Made by a program: the position numbers and the translations under genes
Part shown: in pieces, positions 53,046-62,024 of the stretch
How the letters are laid out: the number at the start of each line of letters is the position of its first letter
Numbering within the stretch: position 1 is the first letter of the stretch
Notes under the pieces: generated by a model
The model's database searches: none
Told to the model about the DNA's origin: nothing
What the model saw: the letters and a program-made list of their open reading frames with translations, nothing else
Assembly: GCA_028278545.1 (NCBI GenBank)
Contig: JANQED010000152.1
Span: 124,001 to 188,000, forward strand
Length of the DNA stretch: 64,000 bases
Source: Anaerolineales bacterium
Lineage (GTDB): Bacteria; Chloroflexota; Anaerolineae; Anaerolineales; UBA11858
Direction: 5' to 3'

Positions 53046-53924
53046 ATGAACCAGGCAGAACAAAGATCGATTGTTGCCATTCCAGTCGTTTTGTTGGTTG
53101 GGCTGGGCATTGCCCTCGCCGGCAGCCAAGGAGGCACGGCTTTGGGAGGCATTCCGCTGTTCGCTATCTGCGTCGCGCTGGCGTTCATCATCCAGTGGAT
53201 TGTATTCATCCCCGCGTATATACAGCAAACTGAGAAATTCTTCGACTTGACAGGGAGCCTCACTTTCATCACTGTGGTTGTGACTGCGGTAGTGTTAAGC
53301 CCTACCATCGATGGGCGGTCATTTCTGCTGCTGGGTATGGTGGTGGTTTGGGCGCTGCGGTTAGGCTCGTTCCTCTTTATAAGAATCCGCGCCGAGGGGG
53401 AAGACCGGCGCTTTCGGGAGATCAAACTCTCTTTTGCAAGATTCTTACTGACCTGGACTCTGCAAGGCTTATGGGTCTCTCTTTCGCTGGCGGCGGCATT
53501 GACGGCGATCACCTCGGAGGCCCGGCTCGAATTAGGCCCATTTGCCCTGGTGGGCTTCCTGGTATGGCTGCTCGGATTTGGGATCGAAGTGATCGCCGAT
53601 CAGCAAAAGAGTAGATTCAAGGCGCATACGGAGAACGCGGGCAAGTTCATCAATGTTGGGCTGTGGTCCTGGTCCCGTCACCCCAATTATTTCGGTGAGA
53701 TCGTGCTGTGGGTAGGCGTCGCTATCGTAGCTTTCCCCGTTCTCAGCGGCTGGCAGTGGCTGACGATGATCTCCCCCCTCTTCATCATTCTCTTGCTGAC
53801 GCGCATCAGTGGTATCCCCATGCTAGAAGCCCGCGCCGACGAGAAATGGGGCGGCCAGGAAGATTATGAAGCTTATAAAGCCAGGACGTCCGTGCTGATC
53901 CCCAGGCCGCAATCCCGCAAGTGA
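53046..53924 (+). CDS. DUF1295 (steroid 5-alpha-reductase-like) membrane protein
   Basis: The 292-residue protein has about seven membrane helices and the conserved end FINVGLWSWSRHPNYFGEIV, with GIPMLEARADEKWGGQEDY and TSVLIPRP. This is the DUF1295 family, related to NADPH-dependent steroid and isoprenylcysteine modifying enzymes. The Arg-His-Pro-Asn-Tyr segment is the probable catalytic or cofactor site. The substrate is unknown. Monocistronic. Confidence 0.88.
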   Translation: MNQAEQRSIVAIPVVLLVGLGIALAGSQGGTALGGIPLFAICVALAFIIQWIVFIPAYIQQTEKFFDLTGSLTFITVVVTAVVLSPTIDGRSFLLLGMVVVWALRLGSFLFIRIRAEGEDRRFREIKLSFARFLLTWTLQGLWVSLSLAAALTAITSEARLELGPFALVGFLVWLLGFGIEVIADQQKSRFKAHTENAGKFINVGLWSWSRHPNYFGEIVLWVGVAIVAFPVLSGWQWLTMISPLFIILLLTRISGIPMLEARADEKWGGQEDYEAYKARTSVLIPRPQSRK

Positions 53925-53995
53925 CAATCAGACCAATGAGCAGTCAAAACCGCTAACCGCCCGCATCTAAAAATCCGGACGATTGACGTAAAAAT

Positions 53996-54772
53996 CTAAA
54001 CACGGGGTTTTTCCAGGCCGTGGGCTTCGAGCAAAGCCTCATCTTCAAGCAGCTCCGCCGTCAGGCCATCGGCGACAATTTCCCCGCCATCCATGATGAC
54101 CATGCGCGGGAATAGCTCTGCGACCATTGCCAGATCGTGTGTCGAAATCAGCATGGTGAGGGGCAGATCGCCCAAGAAATTGATCAAAGCCCGGCGGGCG
54201 CGCGGGTCAAGGCCCGCCGATGGTTCATCCAGGGCCAATATCTGCGGGCGCATGGCGAGCACGGTTGCAATGGCAATGCGCTTCTTTTGGCCCACACTCA
54301 AATGGTGAGAAAGCCGTTCGCCAAAACCGCTCATCTGCACAGCTGCCAGGGCCTCCTCGACCCGTTGGCAAACTTCACTTTCAGGAAGGCCCATGTGGAG
54401 AGGGCCAAAAGCCACATCATCGAAAACCGTCGGGGAGAACAACTGATCATCGGGGTTTTGGAAGACCAACCCCACCATCGCCCGGATAACGGGCAAATTC
54501 TCTTGGTTGACGGACATCCCGGCAATGGAGATGTCGCCGTCTCCGCTCAGAATCCCATTCAGGTGCAGCATCAAAGTGGATTTCCCCGCCCCATTGGGGC
54601 CCACCAGGGCCACCTTTTCCCCTTCACAGACGTTAAAGCTTATGCCTCGCAGAGCCACATGCCCATCGGGGTAAGCAAAATGCAAATCCTGAATTTGAAG
54701 GACGTCGCCTTCACATTCGGGCAAAACGATTTCATGAACCGGTCGATGTTTTACAGGCATCAGCGTACCCAC
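53996..54772 (-). CDS. cbiO: cobalt/nickel ECF transporter ATPase (CbiO type)
   Basis: The 258-residue ATPase has Walker A VGPNGAGKSTLMLHL, signature LSVGQKKRIAIATVL, in which the usual SGG is SVG, and Walker B ILALDEPSAGLD. This SVGQKKR form is typical of Co/Ni ECF ATPases. It overlaps cbiQ by 13 bases. Confidence 0.9.
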   Translation of the reverse strand: MGTLMPVKHRPVHEIVLPECEGDVLQIQDLHFAYPDGHVALRGISFNVCEGEKVALVGPNGAGKSTLMLHLNGILSGDGDISIAGMSVNQENLPVIRAMVGLVFQNPDDQLFSPTVFDDVAFGPLHMGLPESEVCQRVEEALAAVQMSGFGERLSHHLSVGQKKRIAIATVLAMRPQILALDEPSAGLDPRARRALINFLGDLPLTMLISTHDLAMVAELFPRMVIMDGGEIVADGLTAELLEDEALLEAHGLEKPRV

Positions 54773-55554
54773 CCCACCAATTGAATAAGTATGAGACAGA
54801 AGAACGCCAGAACCAGCATGGACCAGTCCAGCCTGTTCATGACATGCGGATTGAGCGTGCGCAGGTGTCCGGTATAGCCGCGCGCCAGCATGGCGTTATA
54901 GATGCGGTCGGAGCGCTCATAGCTGCGCAGGAACAACTGCCCCACCATGCTGCCGGTCACTTTGGCTCGCCAGGCCAGCCTGCCGCCGCGCTTCTGACCG
55001 GGCAAGCCAGCGCTGCGGGCCTCGCGTGCCCGCAACAAACGCAAAGCCTCGTCGGTGAGCACAAAGAGATAGCGGTACAGGAAGGCGATGATCGTGGTCA
55101 AAACACGCGGCAGGCGCAGGTGCTCGAAAGCGTGGATCAGATCGGGGAATGGGGTGGTCCCAACCAGTAAAACAGCCATCTGCACCGAGAGCCAGGAGCG
55201 AATGAGAATGCTAAAAAAGCGCACCACGCCAAAATCCGTGGGGATCAGGGTGATAAATCCCAGGTGCCACTCGGCCAGCGGGTTTCCCGCAGGTGAGAAT
55301 ATCGCTGTTACGGCAACCAACACAAAGGGCAGCACAATGAACGAACGCCTGAAGGTATAGACCAGACCCAGACGCGAGAGATCGTTGGCGAGCAGCAGCA
55401 CCAGCCAGGCTACGGCAAAAGCCAGCCAACTGCCATCAGGTAAAACGGCGTTCGAGAGAATGAAGGCCACCGTCACCACCACTTTGACGCGCGCATCCAA
55501 TCGGTGGATCAGGCTGTCGTGGAAATGGTAGTGGTCGAATGCATTGACGTGCAT
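54760..55554 (-). CDS. cbiQ: cobalt/nickel ECF transporter membrane protein (CbiQ type)
   Basis: The 264-residue protein has about five helices. The coupling motif is in EARSAGLPGQKRGGR, and SYERSDRIYNAMLARGYTG is the second conserved A-R-G region that contacts the ATPase. It lies 29 bases after cbiM. Confidence 0.91.
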   Translation of the reverse strand: MHVNAFDHYHFHDSLIHRLDARVKVVVTVAFILSNAVLPDGSWLAFAVAWLVLLLANDLSRLGLVYTFRRSFIVLPFVLVAVTAIFSPAGNPLAEWHLGFITLIPTDFGVVRFFSILIRSWLSVQMAVLLVGTTPFPDLIHAFEHLRLPRVLTTIIAFLYRYLFVLTDEALRLLRAREARSAGLPGQKRGGRLAWRAKVTGSMVGQLFLRSYERSDRIYNAMLARGYTGHLRTLNPHVMNRLDWSMLVLAFFCLILIQLVGWVR

Positions 55555-55583
55555 GGGGCGGCTAAAGGTATCCGATATTGGGG

Positions 55584-56528
55584 TCAGGTATCCTGGGTTG
55601 AGCTGCGCAGGCTGCGCCCAATCAATATCAGCAAACCCAGCAACACCAGTGCGCCAACCATCCCCGCGAAGACCGTTGAGAGGGCGGTCTCTCCCAAGAC
55701 CGGAATCGTATATTCGGGCAAGATTTCATAAGGCGCGTTCAGGCCGACTGCTAAGAACCCCAAATCTTCAGCGACCCGCTCCAACCCATCGGGGTTGCCG
55801 GAGGCCAATGGGGCCAGCAGCACAGCCAAAAGTGAAATGAAAACCCCGGCAAAAATCCAACCACGACCGCCGCTGGCTGCTGATTTCTCCATCGTCAGGA
55901 GGTCCGGGCGGGTCTGCTCGATGAAGGCCAGCGCAGCCACAGTGATGAGTGCCTCGCCGACGCCGATCAGCGCGTGCACCCCCAGCATTGCCGGGACAAC
56001 GATTTCCAGCCTAGTGGTACTGCTCAGCCAAAGCTGCAAAGAAGTGGACAAGGCAGCCGCCATGGTCGCAATCCAGGCCCCAAGCCCGGCCACCGCCAGC
56101 CGTATGCCCTTATCACGCGTCACCACCATCCGGTACAAGCCAAAACCGATCAGGGCGGTGAGAATGCCCATGTTGAAGATATTCGCGCCCATCACCAGCA
56201 AGCCGCCATCCTGGAAAAGCAGCGCCTGCACGGCGACAACGGCTGTCATGACCAGAATCCCGGCCCAAGGGCCCAGCACTATTGCCGCCAGCGCACCGCC
56301 CAAGAAGTGACCTGAGGTACCCCCGGCCACAGGGAAATTGAGCATTTGGGCAGCAAAGATAAAAGCGGCCATAACGCCCATCAGCGGGATCTGTCTTTCA
56401 CCTAGCGATTGATTGGTCTTAGAAATGGCTAGGCCAACCATGGTCACTGTTGCCATCCAGAAGATCAAGGAAACAACCAGGTTCAAGAAGCCATCGGGAA
56501 TGTGCAGGGGAGCGGGTGAGAGTAACAT
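55584..56528 (-). CDS. cbiM: cobalt/nickel substrate-binding membrane protein CbiM with PDGLE domain (CbiMN fusion)
   Basis: The 314-residue protein has the CbiM/NikM core (about 1-215): PLHIPDGFLNLVVSL, NFPVAGGTSGHFLGGALAAI and GGLLVMGANIFNMG. A PDGLE domain follows in place of separate CbiN (SGNPDGLERVAEDLGFL). The N-terminal metal-binding His is normally residue 2, but here it is residue 9 of the predicted protein, so the leader must be removed or binding is altered. GGAGG precedes the start. Confidence 0.92.
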   Translation of the reverse strand: MLLSPAPLHIPDGFLNLVVSLIFWMATVTMVGLAISKTNQSLGERQIPLMGVMAAFIFAAQMLNFPVAGGTSGHFLGGALAAIVLGPWAGILVMTAVVAVQALLFQDGGLLVMGANIFNMGILTALIGFGLYRMVVTRDKGIRLAVAGLGAWIATMAAALSTSLQLWLSSTTRLEIVVPAMLGVHALIGVGEALITVAALAFIEQTRPDLLTMEKSAASGGRGWIFAGVFISLLAVLLAPLASGNPDGLERVAEDLGFLAVGLNAPYEILPEYTIPVLGETALSTVFAGMVGALVLLGLLILIGRSLRSSTQDT

Positions 56529-56579
56529 GTTTCTGCCTCCAATAAAACCTTTATCTCAAACTATCGAGCCGTCACAGTT

Positions 56580-57002
56580 TTAAACCAGACAATCGGCGCA
56601 GATGCCGAAAATTGAAAGGTGCTGCAAATCGGCCTCAAACTCGTGTTGCGAGCGCAGTTCCTTGCCGAGCGACCCCAGAATTTCAGGGTCAGCATCGCTG
56701 ACCTGATTACAACACCGGCAAACCAGGTGGATATGGGGGCCGTGCCTGTGGGTAGCATAGACGATTTTGCCCTCGCTCAAATCATTACGGCAGGCGAACC
56801 CCTCTTCCCAAAGCATATCCAAAGTACGATAAACTGTGGCGATATTGGTCGCCCCTGTATGTTTTTGCATCTCAGCAAAGATTTCTTCTGCTGACATATG
56901 CCGTTCGGCGTGGGCGATGGCCTGGATGACCATCTCACGTTGGGGGGTGATCCGGTAACCGCGTTCGCGAAGTTCGTCGATGACGGTGTGACAGTGAGAC
57001 AT
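56580..57002 (-). CDS. Fur-family metalloregulator upstream of cbiMQO
   Basis: The 140-residue protein has the Fur winged helix (RGYRITPQREMVIQAIAHAE and TNIATVYRTLDML) and a C-terminal domain with HRHGPHIHLVCRCCNQV and GICADC, giving zinc and sensor metal sites. It lies 51 bases before cbiM on the same strand. A nickel- or cobalt-sensing (Nur-like) role is inferred from the operon. Its own promoter carries a palindrome. Confidence 0.9.
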   Translation of the reverse strand: MSHCHTVIDELRERGYRITPQREMVIQAIAHAERHMSAEEIFAEMQKHTGATNIATVYRTLDMLWEEGFACRNDLSEGKIVYATHRHGPHIHLVCRCCNQVSDADPEILGSLGKELRSQHEFEADLQHLSIFGICADCLV

Positions 57003-57016
57003 AGCATCTTTTCCTT

Positions 57017-57034
57017 ATTGCGAATCTTCGCAAT
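57017..57034. promoter_or_regulatory. Fur-family operator, perfect 8-2-8 palindrome
   Basis: ATTGCGAA-TC-TTCGCAAT is a perfect palindrome downstream of the -10 element and 15 bases before the fur start. A further ATTGCGA half site lies inside the spacer at 57052. Confidence 0.8.
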
Positions 57035-57041
57035 AGCAAAG

Positions 57042-57069
57042 ATTATACAGCAATTGCGATGGATGTCAA
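57042..57069 (-). promoter_or_regulatory. promoter of the fur-cbiMQO operon
   Basis: On the minus strand a perfect TTGACA (57064-57069) and perfect TATAAT (57042-57047) are spaced by 16 bases. Confidence 0.85.
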
Positions 57070-57074
57070 TGTCT

Positions 57075-57102
57075 TTGATCGGCTAACGACACGTGATACA
57101 AT
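57075..57102 (+). promoter_or_regulatory. promoter for the DsrE-like gene leader
   Basis: TTGATC (57075-57080) and TACAAT (57097-57102) are spaced by 16 bases. It diverges from the fur promoter with 5 bases between the two -35 elements. Confidence 0.5.
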
Positions 57103-57346
57103 GCACATCCTGCCGCTTGCGGGATGCCAGGGATGCACCAAGCATGATGCTCTATCACCGTCACACCTGAACCTGGGGGCGGGGTGTTGGACAACGCCTG
57201 GAAAATATCCCCTTTGCGCCGACGCACAGTGGAAGTAGATACAGGCACTAACAAGCATCGAGAACCTGCAGACCGCCGCCTGACGCTGGCGGTGGCTTTT
57301 GGTAAATGCCGCCTCTCGAAGCAAACCCTATTTCCTGGAGGTCAAA

Positions 57347-57691
57347 TTGCCCACTTCAGACACGACCCTTCTCATTACCCGCAAAGGAATGGGGGTAGCT
57401 GATCCCGAGCTGCAAACCAAGCTCTTGCAAACCTATTTCAAATTAATCGATGAGAGTAATTCTCTGCCGGCAGTGATCTGCTTTTACACCGAGGGCGTAC
57501 ACCTGGTTGTATCGGGATCACCCGTGCTTAATTCACTTAAATCCTTGGAAGCCAAAAGCGTTCGCTTGATCATCTGCAACACTTGCCTAAATTTTTACGC
57601 GCTGGCAGACCAGGTTGAAGTCGGAATCGTCGGCGGGATGACCGACATTATCGAGGCACAACGCCGGGCAGCAAAAGTGATCACCTTGTAA
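57347..57691 (+). CDS. DsrE/YedF-like sulfur-relay family protein
   Basis: The start is TTG 57347, six bases after GGAGG; upstream ATG 57299 lacks a site. The 114-residue protein has VICFYTEGVHLVVSGSPVLN, LIICNTCLNFYAL with a conserved Cys pair and the C-terminal MTDIIEAQRRAAKVITL. This matches the DsrE-like domain found at the C-terminus of YedF, linked to sulfur or selenium transfer. The N-terminal TusA domain of YedF is absent. No selenium gene is nearby. Confidence 0.78.
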   Translation: MPTSDTTLLITRKGMGVADPELQTKLLQTYFKLIDESNSLPAVICFYTEGVHLVVSGSPVLNSLKSLEAKSVRLIICNTCLNFYALADQVEVGIVGGMTDIIEAQRRAAKVITL

Positions 57692-57814
57692 ACAACGGCA
57701 CAAAAACATCTCATTTACGACCACAAGAGAAACGGCAGCGGGTGACTTCTGTCATGGGCGAGCAAAATCGCCCACGAAACCCTTCTGGGGGGGACTTTCA
57801 GGCTGGCTTAAAGC

Positions 57815-57853
57815 AGAAAAACGCACACCCGGCCAATTCCTCGGGTGTGCGTT
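57815..57853 (-). terminator. terminator of the second fur gene
   Basis: On the minus strand AACGCACACCCG pairs with CGGGTGTGCGTT around a 9-base loop and continues TTTCTGC. It lies 90 bases after the gene. Confidence 0.88.
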
Positions 57854-57942
57854 CGGTGCCACATTAAAAGATGAGCTAATCTGAGGCTGAAAAATCTGCG
57901 TTATTTTCGTAGATCACCCCCTGAACCGACCCCCTGCTGAAT

Positions 57943-58401
57943 CTAATCGCTCGCCAAATGGCAGTTGGAGCAAAGCCCAAATAACTGCAACCAATGTTCC
58001 TTGATTTGGTAGCCACTTTGTTGGGCCACGCGCTCAAACAAAAGATCGAGGTCATCTCCCTCGAAGAATTCGGTTTTCCCACAGCCCTGGCAGATCAACA
58101 AATGCTGGTGACCGGTGAATCCGGCGATAAAGGACTGACAGCCATCCGGATGATGGACGCGTTGGATCAAACCAAGTTGTTCCAGCTTCTCCAGTGTGCG
58201 ATAGACACTGACCAACCCCAGGGAAGGGTACTGTTCCCGGGACAGATCGAAAATCTCAGTGGCATTGAGGGCTCGCTGGCTGGTAGCCAGCGTTTCTACC
58301 ACCACCCGCCGGGGTTTGGTGAGGCGGTATCCGCTGGCTTTCAAACAATCCAGCCAGTCTTGTTCGCTCTCAGAGCATGGGGATAGCGTTTTTGTGTTCA
58401 T
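57943..58401 (-). CDS. second Fur-family regulator (Zur candidate)
   Basis: The 152-residue protein has ASGYRLTKPRRVVVETLATS, LGLVSVYRTLEKLEQLGLI and zinc knuckles CQGCGKTEFF and CSNCHLAS, with FTGHQHLLICQGCG for the sensor site. It is a standard Fur-family metalloregulator. It is a candidate regulator of the 9-1-9 box at 46793, as the other Fur protein is tied to cbiMQO; this is inference. It lies alone, ended by a strong terminator. Confidence 0.9.
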   Translation of the reverse strand: MNTKTLSPCSESEQDWLDCLKASGYRLTKPRRVVVETLATSQRALNATEIFDLSREQYPSLGLVSVYRTLEKLEQLGLIQRVHHPDGCQSFIAGFTGHQHLLICQGCGKTEFFEGDDLDLLFERVAQQSGYQIKEHWLQLFGLCSNCHLASD

Positions 58402-58413
58402 ATGGGCTGATTG

Positions 58414-58447
58414 AAAAGTGAGGACAGCGGCGAACGCGTCCTCACTT
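58414..58447 (-). terminator. terminator of the LysM membrane-protein gene
   Basis: On the minus strand GTGAGGAC pairs with GTCCTCAC around a 12-base loop and is followed by TTTT. It lies 35 bases past the stop. Confidence 0.85.
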
Positions 58448-58481
58448 CGTGCAGTGCGATCTTTGGGTTGATTCCATCCCG

Positions 58482-59264
58482 TCAGGGCGTAGGTGTCAGT
58501 GTCGAGACACTTCCGGGCGTCGTCTCAGCCTCTCCGGTGTCACCACCGCCTTCCTCAGTGGGTACTGGAGTCACCAGGTTAACTCTGACAGTCAGGATTT
58601 GACCCACATAAAGGGCATTGGGATCATCTTCCAATTCTTCGTTCCTGGCGACAATATCGTCAACCGTGCTGTTGAATTGTTGTGCAATGATGCCCAATGA
58701 GTCGCCGGGTTGGACCGTGTACTCAATCGGCGTACCGGCGGGCAGGTCCACCGGCACCAAAGTTGGCGTAGGCAACTCGGTTCCCGGTGGGGGAATCAGA
58801 ATTTCATCGCCGACTTTGATGATCGGGTTGGCCGGATCAAGCTCCAAGCGTTCCCGGTTGGCTTCGATCAAGACCAGAATATCCATTTCGAACTTCTCTG
58901 CAATGGAGTACAGGTTGTCGCCCTCCTCAACCACATAGATTACCGGGCCCGCTCGTGTGGGAGTAAGGCTGGCCTCCGGCGTATCCGTCGGAGGGGCCGG
59001 GGTTGCCGTCGAAGTCGGGGTGGACGACGGCGAGATTGGCGTAGGCGTTGACGTAATGGTGGAGGTCGGGGTCTTGGATGCCAATAGCCCGGCAAGATCG
59101 ATTTGGGGTGTCTCGGCGCCCGTCAGCCAGAAAATAACCATCCCCGCTCCCACAACCAGCAAGATTCCCGCCAGGGCGAGGATCAGCCTGGGGGTCCTTT
59201 GCGAGCGCCGCTGACGCCTGCGATAAGCCTCGATGACTTCTTGTGGAGATTCTGGTTTAGCCAT
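58482..59264 (-). CDS. membrane-anchored protein with two LysM modules
   Basis: ATG 59264 has GGAGG eight bases away; 260 residues. A cytoplasmic Arg-rich segment (EAYRRRQRRSQRTPRL) precedes one membrane helix (LILALAGILLVVGAGMVIFW), a Thr/Pro/Ser linker and two LysM modules (VYVVEEGDNLYSIAEKF-like and IEYTVQPGDSLGIIAQQF). The tail is Thr/Pro-rich. It probably ties membrane to cell-wall glycan. No catalytic domain. Confidence 0.85.
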   Translation of the reverse strand: MAKPESPQEVIEAYRRRQRRSQRTPRLILALAGILLVVGAGMVIFWLTGAETPQIDLAGLLASKTPTSTITSTPTPISPSSTPTSTATPAPPTDTPEASLTPTRAGPVIYVVEEGDNLYSIAEKFEMDILVLIEANRERLELDPANPIIKVGDEILIPPPGTELPTPTLVPVDLPAGTPIEYTVQPGDSLGIIAQQFNSTVDDIVARNEELEDDPNALYVGQILTVRVNLVTPVPTEEGGGDTGEAETTPGSVSTLTPTP

Positions 59265-59340
59265 AAGGTTTGCCTCCACTCCAAGAACTTTCAGATTGGA
59301 AATTTTACCCCATTTTCGAGGGATCAGCTAATCGCCAGGC

Positions 59341-60564
59341 CTAGCGCATCACGCCTAACGAGTCCCAGATAGCCCAATCCTGCCCTGAGGAGCCGTTGGC
59401 AAGCACGGCCAAATAAAAGCGCACGGATTCCCCTTCGAGGGCACTCAAATCGACTTCGATCTTCGTCAACGTGCCGTCACAGGTTTCGTGCCAGGAACCC
59501 AATTGAGTAAGGGTGCCCATATCTGTCCCTTCGGCATAGTAAATACGGAAGATAACATCTCCTGCACCACACGAACCATCCCCAAGCGCGATGAAGCCCA
59601 ATTTCCCCTTGATATAATCCCCGTTCCCAACCGTGTAGGCAGGGTAACGACCGATGACGTAGCCATCATTCTCCCACTTTGGGTGCATCTCCAAAATCTT
59701 GCCCGTCACTTTGCCGTCTTCCAATTTTTGGCCATCTTTGACCATGGCGAAACCGTCAGCATCTGTGTCGGGGCCGCCATAGTCGATATCGATAGCACCC
59801 GGGTTGTTGAAGTCCATGGGAGTCGTACCGCTGCCCCATTCCGCATCTGCAGCCCTGGAAATGAAATCGAACATCACCCCAGAGAGTTCAACCACCTCAA
59901 TCTCAGCCCAGAACGACTTAGACTGATCCCCCCAGCCAAACAGAACCCCCTCAGAATTGCGCAGTTTGAAATAACCCCGATAAACCCCTGGATCATTGGG
60001 AGCCACCAAATCGACGGCCACATCGATCTCGGCTCCTGGCGGTACTGAGCCGCCGGTCACCTGCACGGCAGCCGGGGCGCTCATGTTATCTCCAGACACA
60101 AACACTAAATCATATCCCGATGTCCAGGTACAGGAGCCACCGTTCTTCAAACGCCATATCTTGGTGAAAGATTCGCCAGGGTCCATGTCGGTGCCATCAG
60201 GGATGGTCACATCGACGGGATCGCCGAAGTCGATGTGATCACAAGGGATCGGCGTATCCGATGGTGTAGGGTTGGTGGTGCTGGTCGGGGGGATAGGGGT
60301 CTGTGTGGGTGAGGGGGTGGGACTGTTCTCCTGCTCCGGCGCAGGCTGCTGCTGCGTGGGAGATGGCGTAGCCGATGAAGCCTGCAACCCGGAGGCAGCT
60401 TGGGTCATCTGCGCGGCCACTGTCTGCGCAGCAACCGTGTGGATCATGCCAGAAGGTTCTTCGACGGGAACTGCCTTGCGAGGCAAATTGCATCCGCTGA
60501 GAAGACCCAGAATTAGCACAGCACCGAGGGAAACGGACAGTTTGGGATTCGGAAGACGGATCAT
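59341..60564 (-). CDS. NBR1-Ig-like domain lipoprotein
   Basis: ATG 60564 follows a GAGG site and gives 407 residues with lipobox LLSGCNL. A Thr/Pro/Gln-rich linker (about 50-110) is followed by an NBR1-type Ig-like domain: TDMDPGESFTKIWRLKNGGS, then CTWTSGYDLVFVSGD, PPGAEIDVAVDLVAPNDPG and FKLRNSEGVLFGWG. The C-terminal 170 residues form a beta-rich, carbohydrate-binding-like domain. It is a surface protein of unknown ligand. Confidence 0.85.
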   Translation of the reverse strand: MIRLPNPKLSVSLGAVLILGLLSGCNLPRKAVPVEEPSGMIHTVAAQTVAAQMTQAASGLQASSATPSPTQQQPAPEQENSPTPSPTQTPIPPTSTTNPTPSDTPIPCDHIDFGDPVDVTIPDGTDMDPGESFTKIWRLKNGGSCTWTSGYDLVFVSGDNMSAPAAVQVTGGSVPPGAEIDVAVDLVAPNDPGVYRGYFKLRNSEGVLFGWGDQSKSFWAEIEVVELSGVMFDFISRAADAEWGSGTTPMDFNNPGAIDIDYGGPDTDADGFAMVKDGQKLEDGKVTGKILEMHPKWENDGYVIGRYPAYTVGNGDYIKGKLGFIALGDGSCGAGDVIFRIYYAEGTDMGTLTQLGSWHETCDGTLTKIEVDLSALEGESVRFYLAVLANGSSGQDWAIWDSLGVMR

Positions 60565-60662
60565 GGTTTTCACGCTCCTCAAGAACAAACCACGAGTTGA
60601 CTACGGATACAGTTTACAACGAGTCATCCGGGATTGCAACCAACAAAGAAAAACAGCTTAAC

Positions 60663-62024
60663 TCATTTTGGGGTGATTGCCAGATCGAGGGGCATCGCAT
60701 CCCGCGCCAGGGTCGGCAGCGCGCCTTGCATCGACCAGGGACCAGTCCAGGTAATCATCACTGGCGGCAGTTTCCCCCGCAAATCATCATCACTCTCTAC
60801 AAACACGATCTTGTTAGTGGGCGTACGCCCCCGCCAACGACCGCGCACTTTCTCCTCGAAGAGCACTTCTACGGATTCGCCTTGATAGCCGCTATTGATC
60901 TCGCTAACAATCCCCTCTTGAAGCTCCTCCAGAAGGCGGAAGCGACGCCATTTTTCCTCGCCTGGGATATCATCTTCCATGCGTCGCGCTGCCACTGTCC
61001 CTGGCCGGGTGGAGTAACGCGCCAAATGAGCAACATCCAGTTTGAGTTCCTCAAGCAGATCATAGGTCCGCTGGAATTGCGCCTCGGTCTCGCCGGGGAA
61101 ACCGACGATGATATCGGTGGCGATGCTGACATTAGGGATGCGCGCTCGAATTTCAGCCACCAGGCGGCGGTAGTCATCAGCAGTGTATTCGCGCTTCATA
61201 TTGGCCAGCACCTGGTCGTCCCCGGCCTGGACAGGCACCTCGATGTGCGGCATCACTTTGGGCAGTTCAGCCACCGTATCGAGCAGTTCAGTAGTCATCC
61301 AGTTGGGGTGCGACGTCAGAAAGCGGATGCGCGCTAAGCCTTCGACATCATGAATGATGCGGATCAACTGGGCCAGATTAGGCCCATCTGGGATATCCAC
61401 TCCGTAACGATCGACGATCTGGCCTAACAAAGTGATCTCTTTGACACCCTGCGAAACCAACGAGCGCACCTCGGCAACGATATCCCCTACCGGGCGGCTG
61501 CGCTCGATGCCGCGCTTGTAAGGGATGATGCAAAAGGTACAGGCGTGGGAACAACCCAAAACGACGGGCACGAAAGCTGACACCAATTTGCCTCGCTCCT
61601 CCTCGGGGAGGGTCAATTCTCCGTCCATAAAGGCGAAACGCCGCGAGGTGGCGGCATCTTCCAGGGCCTTGCTTTCATCCTGCGTCAGATGGGCGATCAG
61701 CGGCCCGGGGTCGGAAGGCGGCGAGAAGACATCCACCAAGGGGAATCGCTCTTTGAGTTTCTCATGTCCTTTGACTCCCACCAGACAGCCCATCAAATTA
61801 ATCACCGCTTCAGGTCGCTTGGCCTTGACCGGCTTGAGAGAATTCAATCGTCCGTAGGCTTTATCCTCGGCGCTCTGCCGTACCACACAAGTGTTCAACA
61901 CAATCACATCGGCCTCCTCGGCGACTCGGGTGGGGGAGTAGCCCTGATCTTCCAGGGCGGCCGCCACCCGGCGCGAGTCAGCCACGTTCATCTGACAACC
62001 AGCCGTCCAAATATGATACTTCAT
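60663..62024 (-). CDS. miaB: tRNA methylthiotransferase MiaB
   Basis: The 453-residue enzyme adds a methylthio group to isopentenyl-adenosine 37 of tRNA. The N-terminal UPF0004 domain supplies three cysteines for one cluster (GCQMNVADS, LNTCVVRQSAEDK, NLMGCLVG). The radical-SAM motif is GCSHACTFCIIPYKRG. A C-terminal TRAM domain begins near residue 375. The usual LLGQNVNSYG reads LLGQIVDRYG, an uncommon change, so a MiaB paralogue is possible. Confidence 0.9.
   Translation of the reverse strand: MKYHIWTAGCQMNVADSRRVAAALEDQGYSPTRVAEEADVIVLNTCVVRQSAEDKAYGRLNSLKPVKAKRPEAVINLMGCLVGVKGHEKLKERFPLVDVFSPPSDPGPLIAHLTQDESKALEDAATSRRFAFMDGELTLPEEERGKLVSAFVPVVLGCSHACTFCIIPYKRGIERSRPVGDIVAEVRSLVSQGVKEITLLGQIVDRYGVDIPDGPNLAQLIRIIHDVEGLARIRFLTSHPNWMTTELLDTVAELPKVMPHIEVPVQAGDDQVLANMKREYTADDYRRLVAEIRARIPNVSIATDIIVGFPGETEAQFQRTYDLLEELKLDVAHLARYSTRPGTVAARRMEDDIPGEEKWRRFRLLEELQEGIVSEINSGYQGESVEVLFEEKVRGRWRGRTPTNKIVFVESDDDLRGKLPPVMITWTGPWSMQGALPTLARDAMPLDLAITPK

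Larger units (their letters stand above)
57003..57346. other. divergent control region and long structured leader
   Basis: No gene was found in these 344 bases. The left part holds the fur promoter and its operator. A rightward promoter at 57075 is followed by about 240 bases of untranslated, hairpin-rich sequence before the DsrE-like start. Confidence 0.55.

Noticed and set aside
57103..57300. Selenocysteine tRNA or SRP RNA upstream of the DsrE-like gene
   Set aside because: No T-loop, no UCA anticodon stem and no SRP tetraloop motif could be placed.
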